From NCBI GenBank assembly GCA_022264855.1, contig JABYQU010000034.1:248001-312000 (forward strand): DNA of 64,000 nucleotides, written 5' to 3'. The translations under genes and the position numbers were made by a program. The notes beneath the pieces are model-generated. The model did no database searches. It was not told where the DNA came from and saw nothing but the letters and a program-made list of their open reading frames with translations. Shown here piece by piece: positions 11,901-22,643 of the stretch. Within the stretch, counting starts at the first letter, position 1. Every line of letters starts with the position of its first letter. Origin of the DNA: Lenzites betulinus. Lineage: Eukaryota > Basidiomycota > Agaricomycetes > Polyporales > Polyporaceae.

Positions 11901-13434
11901 CGTGGTCGCCGCTGGGACCCTTTCCTGCGTAGAAGAAGGGGTTGTCTGGCAGACAGTAGAGCAAGGACGCCTCCTTCCTGACTTGAAGGACGGAGTGCTC
12001 GATCGGGGGTGCATTAGCGCCGGGAAGAGGGTTGAGGTACAGAGAGATGATCGTGATACCATTAGAGAATTGCTCTGGACCGTAGCTCAGTCATCAAGTC
12101 AGGAAATGAGACGTGCATAAGAAGTACATACCGACATATTTCCTTGCGGAGTAGAGCGAGTAGAAGTGGTAGAGGTTCGAGAGCGCGCTAAAGAACTTCT
12201 TCGTGCCGCTCATCTTGTAGCCGATGACGAGACGGCGCTCGCGCGAGCCCTCGACCTCAAAGACTTCGATTACAGGCCCGAAGCGCTGTTCGACATTCCA
12301 CATCACGCGCTGGTAGATCTCGAGCGTGTTCTCGCTCGCCTTCTCCAGGAAGATGGGATCAGACACCGTGCGGATGTCAGTTTTGCTACACAAAGCGCGA
12401 CATTAGTACGTCATGGCCATTTAAATAGCAGAGCAAGACACACCCATCAGTCCGAGTTGACTGGGGAGGGTTCGCGGGGAAGTTGCATTGCGTAACAAAG
12501 TAGCAGCGGAGCTGCTGGGACGCAGTTGCCGAGATGCTGCCTTGTGAACGGTACGTCTCAAGACGGTACGCCTTCTCGGGCGTCGAGTTGTCAAGGAAAA
12601 GTTCGTCGATGCGCGTCTCGCACGTCGCACCGGGGCCCTCGGTCGAGGTCTTTCCGGGGGAGCTCGTGTGGATGAACGTCGCCCCGTTCTCGTCGATCTT
12701 CTCGAGGTCGATCACGAGCTTGCTGGGATCGTGCTTGGTGTATGCGAGCACTTTCGCGCCGAAGAGCGCGATGATGTGGTCGGAGATGACCTCGACGGAC
12801 TCGGACTGGAAGTACGTGTCGTCGATGCCGAGGTGGGTGTAGAACCAATTCACTTCGTTGACGATAAGCTCGCGCGGAATGAATCCCTACAAAATACGTA
12901 AAGTCAGTTCAAGTGACTTCGGGCGTCCGTAGCAGAGGGCGCGCGCGCGGCCGCGCCTCAAGATCCTGCGGGAATCGGCGCTCGCGAAGGCACTAGCAAG
13001 GATATCGGAAAGTGCGCGCGCAGTTGTTCCCATCGCGATGATACATAATTTGGCTTCCACTGTGCGCAGCCAAGATAGGGCGCATACAAACAGCGGAAGG
13101 CGGTCTTCTGAGGATGCGATGCAACACTTTCGGAGTACGCTGCGGTGATCCTGCACCATCAAAAAATACACCGCTCTTCCACAACGCGTCGAGTGCCCGA
13201 AGAACGCGACCGACGCGTTCGATGTCCACGCCATGGGCCCTGACCGGGAGGGTAGCTCACCTTCGCGGCCACATTGGTCTGGACCTTGGCGCGTTGTTCC
13301 TCCTTGCCCTTGAAGACGGGGGTGGTGTATCCGGGAACGTTCTTAACGCGGTAGACACCCTCCGCGTGCTGGCCGGGGACCTGAAGATGGTCGGCGACAT
13401 GGCCCGAGGGCGTTGAGCTAGACGGGGTCGACAT
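8945..13434 (-). CDS. GDH2: NAD-specific glutamate dehydrogenase, large fungal type
   Basis: The enzyme oxidises glutamate to 2-oxoglutarate and ammonium with NAD+ and is the catabolic counterpart of NADP-GDH. The gene starts at MSTPSSSTPSGHVADHL (ATG at 13434-13432) and ends at FHFARDLAA with TAA at 8947-8945, spread over a dozen or more exons. Seen in order: a long N-terminal regulatory part (KLVIDLEKIDENGATFIHTS, then RLVIGYKMSGTKKFFSALSN), the substrate/cofactor core (HLRFKDVARGGIRIVMSRNR, PEGGAKGTILP with the GGxKG active-site pattern, KPELLFFGPD), and the NAD-binding part (LLSSDKTIAIIDGSGVLHDP, RFKADLFVPCGGRPEAVNIS, YIVEGANLFLTQQARLFLEK). The size fits the roughly 1,000-1,100 residue fungal family. 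The first intron is long (12887-13260). No disabling change was seen. Confidence 0.95.
12887..13260 (-). other. Unusually long intron 1 of GDH2
   Basis: The intron has donor GTGAGC after codon AAG and acceptor TAG before GGATTC, so VAAK joins to GFIPREL in frame. At 374 nt it is several times longer than the 50-60 nt introns elsewhere in this gene and window. Confidence 0.75.
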
Positions 13435-13570
13435 GGTCGCGTCTGCGATGTGTGCGATGGGGGCGAGATGGCTGGTCGTTGTATGCGCGAAATTATCCAA
13501 GAGGGGGCAGACGATGGCAAGTGGGTGCGAAGGATGTGGAGGTCGGAGAGGAGGATGAAATGAAGATGGC

Positions 13571-13580
13571 ATTTTATATA
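13571..13580 (-). promoter_or_regulatory. TATA box of GDH2
   Basis: On the minus strand a TATATAAAAT core lies about 140 bases before the GDH2 ATG. The leader that follows is pyrimidine-rich. Confidence 0.5.
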
Positions 13581-14683
13581 CGTACGTCAAGACAGGCTTG
13601 CGAGTTCCGGGGCGTTTGGGTTATGGTCCAGAGTCCGCAAGACAGGCGCCCGCCGTTCTGAATCCTCCGCCTCGCCGCCGTCGTCGTCCACCGCCCGTCG
13701 GCCGACGCCCTACGCAGTACTAATGCTGTTCCCATCGCCTCTTGCATCTCCTGACCGGATCTCAGATGCCTGGCCTGTTTGAGCACCCTGACAGCCTCCT
13801 CTGTCGCGGGTTGCATACCTCCGCGCCGTGAAGTGGCCCGACACATAACAAGACGCACAGTGGTCAGAAGATCCGGCACACTCCCAACGTACGTGGCCTG
13901 GCCGCACGCCGCGTTGAGCTGTCTATCACACGCAAGGTGCAACCTTGTGACCGCGGTGCGCGCCCCAGTGCTTGTCATCACTCGCCGGACGGAGCACGCC
14001 CATCCAGGGGCATGGCGCGCGCGCGTGGCGGCACAGGCTGCGCGATGTCCCATGCCATCGCCTCACAACCATTCAGCCCGGCCGACGACGACGCGCCCAA
14101 CAGCCTCGGGATACCAGGTGCGTGCCGGCCAACGCCCCAACAGTCTCCTTACCCCGCATCACCTGCCCCGCATCCCCACACTCGCTTTACAACCGGAGCT
14201 CGTACCGACGCTGCCGAGCGGTTTCGTGCAGTCCGTGCCCGGTCAGCTGCAGCCGTGAACGTTTGACCAAGACTCGAACGTGTGCCTTCCCCAACGGCCG
14301 CGATGACCAACACCGCGTACGGGTGTGGCGATCAATATGAATGTCAGCGTAAGTGCGTCCGGCGGAAGCACGGGCTGTTCTTGTTCTTGTCATGTCCGCG
14401 GGCGCGTGGCCAATCGCGCGCGAGCTATGTTCGTGAAACCGGTGAGTACACGCCCAGTTGCCCATGAGGTCGGGTGGAGGTTTCGAAAGGAGACGCCTGG
14501 GGATATGTAACGGATGGCTGATGGACGTCAGGCCGGTATCATGCGAATATTTACCTGGCGATATCGTGAGGATAATCAGCAGAAATAACCCGGCAGACAA
14601 CTGCCTCGATGTTCGCTCGAGACGGGCGCTATATCCGCCCGACCTCTGAGCGGAATCCTCAGATATCTGGTACAGAGACGCCC
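13581..14683. other. Gene-free stretch
   Basis: This lies upstream of GDH2. Several GC-rich open frames exist on both strands, but none shows family features, convincing introns or a consistent start. Nothing supported. Confidence 0.4.
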
Positions 14684-14685
14684 TA

Positions 14686-14780
14686 CAGCGGTTGGCGAAA
14701 TCTTTGGACAGGCGCTCCGCGCGACGCGCCTGCGCGACTCAATCCAAAGAACTCGAGAAACTCGAGAAATTCGGAAACGC
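14686..14780 (+). repeat. Left terminal inverted repeat
   Basis: Pairs with 15709-15803 in opposite orientation. It contains CAGCGGTTGGCGAAATCTTT at the outer edge and a doubled CTCGAGAAA motif near the inner edge. Confidence 0.75.
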
Positions 14781-15708
14781 GGGGGCATCGACTCAGACAC
14801 GCTTCAAACATATATAGGCCGATAGAGAATGTATAGGAGGGCCTATCTGAGCAATTTTGAGGGAAAGAAGCGAGAGGGGAACGAGGTCGGTCGCGATGAC
14901 GGCGCTCAGGACAAAACCACCACTGGACTGCATCTGTGTCTCGCAAATGGTGTCTGTTGTGATATATATGTCGTATTTGAGTACATGACGTGCTCTAAAT
15001 GTGCCATGTGAATTTTCCGAAGCGAAACAATCAAACTAGCAAGACATATGAGGGACACGTCGTCGGGGAAGTATAGGCGCCCATGGTCTAAGAGGAGACC
15101 CCGCAGTGCGATGTCCATGTCTGCATAATTGCGGCGTATTTATTCGAAGGATGGCCTTCAATCGCATGTCATACGAGATGGTTAGCAGCTCTAGGTATAA
15201 ATTAGGACACTGAACCATGTTCAGAGCTGTACAAGGTCAGGAGTTCTGGCGAAGGGTTACATAGGAGAACACAAGGAGAATAGCTCTGATGATGGTGAAA
15301 AGCCCCTACGGTGACTTTTGTAGAGTATGTCCTCCTATAAATGCTCGCTTGTATCCTCATATCCGTCTCCTAGATGAGGAGGCCACCAGGTCTCCTCCTG
15401 GGTAACGGGCGCCTATGTATCTCCTTCAACGTGTTAGCCATAAATCGGGTGCACTGCGCTGGTGAGCTTCGAGAAATCATTACGAGATACTCTGATATGT
15501 CAGGTACTCAGGGATGACCCTCGTGATAGAATAGGAACCTTGCGGGAGATATAGCAGCAGCACAGCGGCTTCTTCTCCTGTAGTATGGCGACGGGCTCTG
15601 AAAAGCATTCTCCTCTCATCCAAAGACTTCAAGATTGCTTATAGGAGCCCTCCCATGTGTTCCACATCGTTCAGAATGTTTGACATGTGTGTTGGAGCCC
15701 GTGAGCAT

Positions 15709-15803
15709 GCATCTTCGAATTTCTCGAGTTTCTCGAATTCTTTGAATTAAGTCGCGCAGGCGCGTCTCGCGGGGCGCTTGTCCAAAGATTTCGCCAACCG
15801 CTG
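15709..15803 (-). repeat. Right terminal inverted repeat
   Basis: Reverse complement of 14686-14780 with a handful of substitutions and essentially no gaps in the outer 95 bases. Confidence 0.75.
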
Positions 15804-15805
15804 TA

Positions 15806-17411
15806 AGTGTGGGAGCTTGAGAGGGCGCTTCGTACTTGGGGAATCGACGGTTCTGCATGCTGTCTCTCTCTCCTCCGATTCTCCAATGTCTTCGTGTCTT
15901 GCTGTTTTGCCTCGCTCTCTCTCATGGTACTTGCACTTAATCTACTTCGCTGGTCCACACCGCTCACTCTTCAGCCTCAAGCTTCCACTGAAGGACATCT
16001 AGTTTGGTAAGTACATAGCTCGTCCATTTCTCATAGTAGTCGGCGCTAGTCGCCGTCGACATCCCAACTTCTCTCCTTGCAAACCACGCGCCCTTCCCAC
16101 CTCTGTATATGCTTCTTTCATGAGTAATATACTATGTATCACTGTCCTGCTGTACTTCGTCCGTCCACACATGATATATTTGTGCACACCTGCAATAATT
16201 TCTGCTGCTGCTGGCATGGCAAGCGCCCGGATCGCTGCCGTCTGGACACAGGCGTCTAGCTGTGGATATCCTCAGGACTCCTGCGAGACAGTCGGCGGAT
16301 GCCTGCGTCTAATTTCGTGGTAATATTCGCGACCCGGTATCTACTCGACGATTGGTAATAATTATCTCTCAAAGTTCCGCACCAGTCTCAAGGAAATATC
16401 CTGATCCGCGAGATATCTGCGGACACCAACCCCCTTCGGGCGTGTAATACTATACGGCGGGACAGGGCGCCTCTCCTGAAACGTCCTCGTTGTGTAAAGG
16501 TTACTTCCATCCTCCGCGCCCGCATGACCCGCACGAACGCGCGAATGTCGCACTCGGTGGCGGATGCAAACGCGTCAAGCCCCCAAGGGTCGCGGCAGTC
16601 GCGGCGGACATGTGCGAATTTGAACTTGAAGAAGACCGCGTTCTGTCGCGGATCGCGCCACCACGGGCGTCGCATGCGTCTTCTGAGTTCTATGAAATGC
16701 GCAGTGCGGGTCGTGGGGGCTCGCGGATCCTTGTGGAAGCTTGGCTTCCGATCGCGTATGTTCCCCAGTGCCGAGAAATGCATGCGCGATGCTATAGGTT
16801 CGGGATGAAGGTAGGGCCACGGCGCTTGGATTCTAGGGTGGCGGCATGGCGGAAGCTGACGACCGCGCTCTGCGAGGTGTTTCTTCCGATTCGATGTCTA
16901 ATAAGGTACGCGTTCATGGGTGTATATTACGGTCGCTGACGTGCTAAGAACGTGCATTGGGATATTATTGTCCTCATCGCCATGCGTTGTGTACCTTCTC
17001 CCAGCTCAGCGCGTCAACCGCAGCATGCATTTCCGGGGTGACAGTACTTGCCTAATTCCACTGCCACGAGCACATGCGGGTGTTCAGACGGCTTGTTGTA
17101 GGGTGTCATTCATGACCGCACAGCTCTGAGGCTGAGCACAGCAACGAGCAACCAGGCCAAGTATCCCTTCAAAATGCAGCACAATGCAGAGCATACATTT
17201 CACAGCACTGAGCAAGCGACATACTACACAATCCACCCAGCCAGAACACCGATAATTCTGCAGACACGTGTTTTATCTTCTTCCCAAAATCCGCCAGTCC
17301 CGCCTCGTTTCCTCGTGCGCAAAGCACCCGTTCCTACAACTCGGCGCAAGCACCGCCACCGCCACCACTGCCTTGGATGAGGAGCGAACGGTACCTGGTA
17401 CGTCTTGCCGC
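15806..17411. other. Gene-free stretch
   Basis: This runs from the transposon end to the dehydrogenase stop. The longest open frames (about 130-150 codons near 16.4-16.9 kb on both strands) overlap each other and show no recognisable domain, so no gene is called. Confidence 0.4.
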
Positions 17412-18800
17412 TCAGTCGAGCTGCTCGAGCCCGTCGCGGACGTACTCCTCGAAGAGCGCCTTGTAGTCCTTGTGCCAGCGCGAGAGCGCGGGCCGTCCTT
17501 CGGCGACGTCGCCCGCGCCCCACATGATCCGCAGCTGGTCGACCTCGCGACGCGTCTCGTTGTCCGGGCACAGGATGTAGAACTGGCCTTGGCGGACCTT
17601 GTCGAGCTGTTGCCGAGCGTGTTAACACAATGCGAATAACGGAATAGGGTGGATTGGATGACAGACCATGTACAATACGGTTTCCTGTGCGGACCACGCG
17701 CCGGCGGGCTTTTCCCGTCCTGCGCTGGCTCCCGTCATGCCGGTGAACGTCCAACCAGGACTGCGCGATGTTTAGCGTTACGGCTTGAGGTACAGTTAAA
17801 GGAAGTGGCAGCTCACATGAGCAGGTGCGCAGTAAGGTTCGTGGAAGGCGTCTCGCGAAGCTCGTACGCGAGGCTTTCTGTGAGCGACTTGACCGCCGCC
17901 TTCGTCGCGTTGTACGAGGGGTTTCCGCTATCGGAACACGAGGTAAAACGAGGCGTGCTAGAGACAAAAGACGTAGAGTGCTCACGGAGGGTTTGTGATG
18001 CCCTGCTTCGAGCCTGTGTTGATGATGACGGCCGGGTTTTCCTGGTGCAGCATCATAGGCACAAACGTGTGCTGGACATTCAGTACGCTGCCGCGTGCAT
18101 GATAAGTACGCGGATAAGCAGCGGGGCACGCGAGGCAGGGCGCGGTACGCACCCAAACAGGTTCACATCAAAGACCTTGTGCCAGTTATCGATGCCGTCC
18201 CAAGACTTGCCCACGGGCGCGATAGCGGCGTTGTTCATGAGCACGCCGACCTGGCAGAGCAGACAAGAGAGCGGTGTGAGGTCATCACTGTCGAGCACGG
18301 CAGAGAGCCACTCGCGGGTCCCAATGCGCGCTGACGGCGGGCGTGAGCGGGAGCGCGAGAAGCACGCTAGCTCACCTCGCCCCACGCCTCGTACACCTTA
18401 TCACGCAGACTCTGCACCTGCTCGAGCTTGCTCACGTCCGTAGGGACGGAGAGCACGTTCGCGTCGCCGACGATCTTGACGAGCTCGGCCGCGGTTTCGG
18501 CCAGACCCTGCTCGTTCACGTCCGCGACGGCGATCTTGAGCCCGATCCTGCGCGTATTGGGCCGATCAGTGTGCGATGGGAGGTGGAGGTGGGGATATGC
18601 ACTCACTTCGCGAGCTCGATTGCCGCAGCGCGACCAATGCCGCTACCTGCGCCGGTGATCACTGCAACGCGGCCCGAGTGGATGACCGGGTGTACTTCGT
18701 CGTCCATGGGTGTCACTGGGTTCTCGCGTGCAAAGGAGGCACCAGGACGTAGCGGAGACGGTCGACGACTGCTCGCCGTTGAAGAGAGGCCGAGAGCCAT
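17412..18800 (-). CDS. Short-chain dehydrogenase/reductase
   Basis: Classical SDR, a cytosolic NAD(P)-dependent oxidoreductase of unknown substrate. It starts at MALGLSSTASSRRP (ATG 18800-18798) with a 40-residue disordered lead. The Rossmann glycine motif follows in VAVITGAGSGIGRAAAIELA, then an Asp in IAVADVNEQG which may favour NAD, then VLMNNAAIAPVG (NNA motif), FDVNLFG, and the catalytic pair in NPSYNATKAAVKSLTESLAY (Tyr-x-x-x-Lys). It ends YVRDGLEQLD with TGA at 17414-17412. There are about seven exons. An alternative start is the Met just before DDEVHPVIHS. The active site is complete, so it should be functional. Confidence 0.92.
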
Positions 18801-18902
18801 GTTATAAATATGGCGATGCCTTAGGAATGAGAGAGGGAAAGTTTAGAAAGTGGTGGAAAGCAGGAAAGTCTATATGTCTCCCGGCCTTCCACCTGCCCCA
18901 GA

Positions 18903-18911
18903 CTTATATAC
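18903..18911 (-). promoter_or_regulatory. Probable TATA box of the dehydrogenase gene
   Basis: GTATATAAG on the minus strand about 105 bases before the ATG at 18800. Confidence 0.4.
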
Positions 18912-20224
18912 CTCCCCCGTCTGGTATGACGTTAGGGGTTTCTTCCCTACTCGATATATTCCTGCGGTGTCCGGGGTACTGCTACGGTAAAGAGGCGCTC
19001 ACTGTCTCCCGCCCGTAGCAGGCTGTCTTGTCTTTCCATGAGCCCGATGTAAGTTCAAGTTTGAACAGCCATTCATTCTTGTTAGTGCACTCACCGATGG
19101 AATGTATTCAAATAATCTAGGAATATGGGATGAAACGAGTCCTCGCGCCGTGGAAGTGCATGCAATGCCAAGGTCCGACCTTCGACGGCCACCACCGGCC
19201 ACGCGCTGTGAACGCGTGGGACTGAAAGTAAACGTGTACGACGACGCTATCGGATTTAACACCGCGTGAAGTGGAGTCGGACATCTTGTGCTGCATACGC
19301 GGCCTCCTTCATGACCACGCGTCCCGAATCCCTTCGTTTCTGAGCCAGCCACCGTCGCCGAAGCGCAGACGCCTGAGTGCATGGCTTACCGGTTTTGCGC
19401 CCCACTATACATGTGGTAAGTCACGTTCGAGGCACCTGATCCACCTATTCCCTTTTTGCTGAACCTAGAACACGCGTAGACCCGATGACTGCGGCATGCG
19501 GCTGTGAGACGCGATGAAGTTCTCACTGGGGATACTCCAAGCCCGTTGTGGCGCAAGCCGACTTGCCGACTTGTACATGCATGTCCCTCGCAACTTCAGT
19601 TCAGGCGAGTGTCGGCTTAAACACAAGGTGGTAACAGGACACGACTATCGGATGTCCGAAGGTGTATAAAGCTTTGATTCGTTGAAAAGTGGCTAGTCGC
19701 CTAGTCACAGTGTTTTAGGCAAAACATTGGGCGCCTAACGGCAGATGGTGAGTGTAGGCTCGGACGTCATCGATTCATCAGGAATACGAATTCACTTTTG
19801 GCTATGGAATGCTTGTGAGTTATTGAATACGTCTTAAACTCGGCGGGCTACTCACAGTGTTAGTTCATAGCCTGTTTATCCTCTTACATCGATACTATAA
19901 CTCACGTTTCCTGACCCATCGAACACCGACCGGTATTTACCCCGGGTGCTTTAGTACTACTACTCCCTTCGTGACTAAAGTCTATGAACCTGACCTGTCA
20001 GACGCAATACGCCGGTCCCGCAGATTATGTGCATATGTAGCGCATCGTGCGTCCCGGCAAGGTTGCTCTATTGACCGGTGAGAGATATTCCCTCGTTATC
20101 GTGATACGCAATACGTGTGAGAAGCCGTACCGTTACGCGCAAAGTCAGCACATATGATGACCGCCCACTAGGTAAGCCACTGCTGCTCTTGAATCCCCCG
20201 GTAAGCTCGAGCTTCAGGTCCACG
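18912..20224. other. Divergent intergenic region, no gene seen
   Basis: This lies between the minus-strand dehydrogenase and the plus-strand permease. AT content is higher than in flanking genes. No supported gene or repeat. Confidence 0.45.
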
Positions 20225-22418
20225 ATGTCGTCAGCCCGAGACGAGAAGGCTACCGTTACTTATTCGCAGAAGGCGACCGCGTCGAGCCAAGGCTCATTGG
20301 ATGCCCGTGGTACAGAGAAGGCAGGCGACGTCTTTGTGGAGGTGACTAGCGCGGATGATGCGCGCCTGGCAGAGCTCGGCTACAAGGGAGAATTCAAGAG
20401 GGAGTTCTCTGTGCGTGTATACCTTCGTACTCTCCACTAGTGCCGCACTGATGATACGTCACTTCAACAGCTAATCGAAACCGTCGCGTTCGCGTTCTCG
20501 ATCATGGCCGTGATTGGAGGCGTGTCGTCGACCTTGTCCTTCGGCCTGGCGTCCGGTAGGTCGTCATAATACCTTCGACACGAAGTGTTATTCACCATAT
20601 TCTAATGAAGGTGGCCATGTCGGCATGGTATGGGGATGGTTCATACCGTGCCTGTTCATCATGTGCATTGCGGGGTCTATGGCCGAGTTGACTTCGTCTA
20701 TGCCGTACGTGCCTTAACTGAATATAGTGGACGCCTCACCTATACTCACTGCGATGCTATAGGACAAGTGCAGGACTATACTACTTCTCTGCCAAACTCG
20801 CGCCCGAGCGATACTCCGCGCTCGCTAGCTGGGTTACTGGGTGGGCGAATGTTACTGGACAGATCACTCTCGTTTGCTCCATAGACTATACGGTGTAAGC
20901 CCGCTGCATACCATGCGTCCCAATCTCTCCGGATGAATGCTAACGATGTATCTCCATTCAGTGCACAAATGATCACTACTGCCGTTGCGGTCAGCACTGA
21001 CGGCGCTGTGGTTCTCGGCGCGGGTCCGACCTACGGAATACTCCTTGCCATCCTTGCCGTGCATGGCTTCATCTGCTCCGCCGCTACCAAGGTCCTAGCG
21101 AGACTTAACCTATTCTACGGGTTTCTGACAGGTGAGTCGGGCTAGCCATTACATCGATCTCGGTGATGTCTGATGTTAGTTATTTTGCAGTGGGGGCGAC
21201 TGTGGGGGCGATAGTGGCCCTTCTTGTGTGTTCTGGAGATCAAAAAGTATCGACCAAGACGGCATTCACGTCGTACGAGAATTTCACGGGATGGAGGAAC
21301 GGTACGTGCATTCACCTCGAGCATGCATCCAAGATGAAGCTGAATATCATTAGACGGCTGGGCCTTCCTCCTAGCGTTCGCAGCCCCGATGTGGTCTCTC
21401 ACGGGATGTAAGCACCCCCCTTTCTCCGCCCAGCTCGCGAAACTGACAACTAACCCCCACCAGACGACTCCGCGGCGCACATATCCGAAGAAGTCGCCGA
21501 CGCAGCGCGCGCCGCGCCCATCGCGATCCTCGTCTCCGTCGCCGCCGTCGGGAGCATGGGCTGGATCCTCATCATCGCCGCGTCGTTCGCGACCGTCTCC
21601 GTCCCCGCGCTCCTCGACACGGACCTCGCGCTCCCGATGGGCCAGCTCCTGCTCGACGTGCTCGGGAAGCGCGGGATGCTCGCGGTGTGGAGCTTCACCA
21701 TCATCGCGCAGGTGCGCCCCCTTTGCAGCTGTATCGTATATTGTGGAGCTGCGACTGATGCGGACGTGGGGGCAGTTCTTGTGTGGGGCTGCACAAGGGG
21801 TCGACGCTTCGCGCGTCGTGTTCGCCTTCGCGCGGGATAATGCACTGCCGGGGTCCCGCTGGTGGAAACAGGTCAACAAGCACACCCAGACACCCGTCAA
21901 CGCCGTCTGGCTCGTCATTATACTCTCTGCGCTCTGCGGGCTCCTGGGTTTCTCCGAGACAGCGTTCTCGTCTCTCGCCGGGCAAGTATTCTCTGGCACC
22001 CATTTTGGGGTGGCGGGCTAACAGTATCCTGATTACAGCGCGTCGGTCATCGGCTTGTATACATCCTACGCGACGCCGATCTTCCTGAGGGTCACGTCGG
22101 GGCGGCATAAACTTGTCCCCGGCCCTTTCAGCCTCGGGCGGTGGTCCACGCTCATCGGTTCCATCGCCATCGCGTGGGTCGCGTTTATCGTCGTACTGCT
22201 CTGCTTCCCTCCCAGCCAAACCACCACGGCGGCCGAGATGAGTAAGTGTGCGACCACTTCGTCTTCAAATGATTTTCTGATGGAGGGATGTAGATTATGC
22301 ACCCGTGATCGTGCTCGCCGTGTTCATCTTCGCGGGGGGTTCGTGGGTGGTCTCTGCGAGACGGTGGTTCGTCGGCCCGTTGCCCAACATCGACGTTAAG
22401 GGCCACGGCCGTGAGTAA
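20225..22418 (+). CDS. Amino acid/choline permease, APC superfamily
   Basis: Plasma-membrane secondary transporter of the fungal amino acid/choline (GABA permease-like) group. After a hydrophilic tail of about 60 residues (start MSSARDEKATVTYSQKA) the membrane part opens with LIETVAFAFSIMAVIGGVSS and LSFGLASG, then GMVWGWFIPCLFIMCIAGSM, LYYFSAKLAPERYSALASWV, AVVLGAGPTYGILLAILAVH, SMGWILIIAASFATVSVPAL, SRVVFAFARDNALPGSRWW, VNAVWLVIILSALCGLLGF and SVIGLYTSYATPIFLRVTSG, ending GPLPNIDVKGHGRE. Pieces come from about ten exons. Twelve membrane spans are expected and about that many hydrophobic segments are seen. The exact substrate cannot be read from sequence. Confidence 0.92.
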
Positions 22419-22643
22419 AGCAGATATGACGGTGAGCGGTTGTGATTGTGTATGAGTACAGTGGCATATAGCAAGAAAGCAATTGCGCGCAAGAACAGTA
22501 TCTTTGAGGGCGTGGCTGCATGAGAGATTACGTATGTACAGTAAGGACCGATGGCGTGAACAGGCCATTATGGCGAGGAATACGGTAAGAGGCCTGCGTC
22601 GCAAGAAGATATGCAGGCCGGTGTGTGCCAAGACACGAGGTGT

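Larger units (their letters stand above)
14684..15805. mobile_element. Non-autonomous DNA transposon with long TIRs (TA ends)
   Basis: The left end reads TA then CAGCGGTTGGCGAAATCTTT, and the reverse complement of the right end reads the same. About 95 bases of each end match with roughly six to eight differences, and weaker similarity continues to about 185 bases. Both ends are bounded by TA, which fits a Tc1/mariner-type TA target duplication. The roughly 750-base interior has no transposase-like ORF, so the element would depend on an enzyme from elsewhere. Superfamily assignment is inference from the ends only. Confidence 0.65.

Noticed and set aside
14684..15805. Inverted repeats considered as a CRISPR array or palindromic regulatory site
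   Set aside because: There are only two copies, inverted, about 1 kb apart, with TA ends. This is a transposon pattern, and CRISPR is not expected in a fungus.
16388..16939. Overlapping open frames of 131 (minus) and 149 (plus) codons
   Set aside because: Neither shows a family feature or intron support, and they overlap antisense in a gene-free, transposon-bearing tract.
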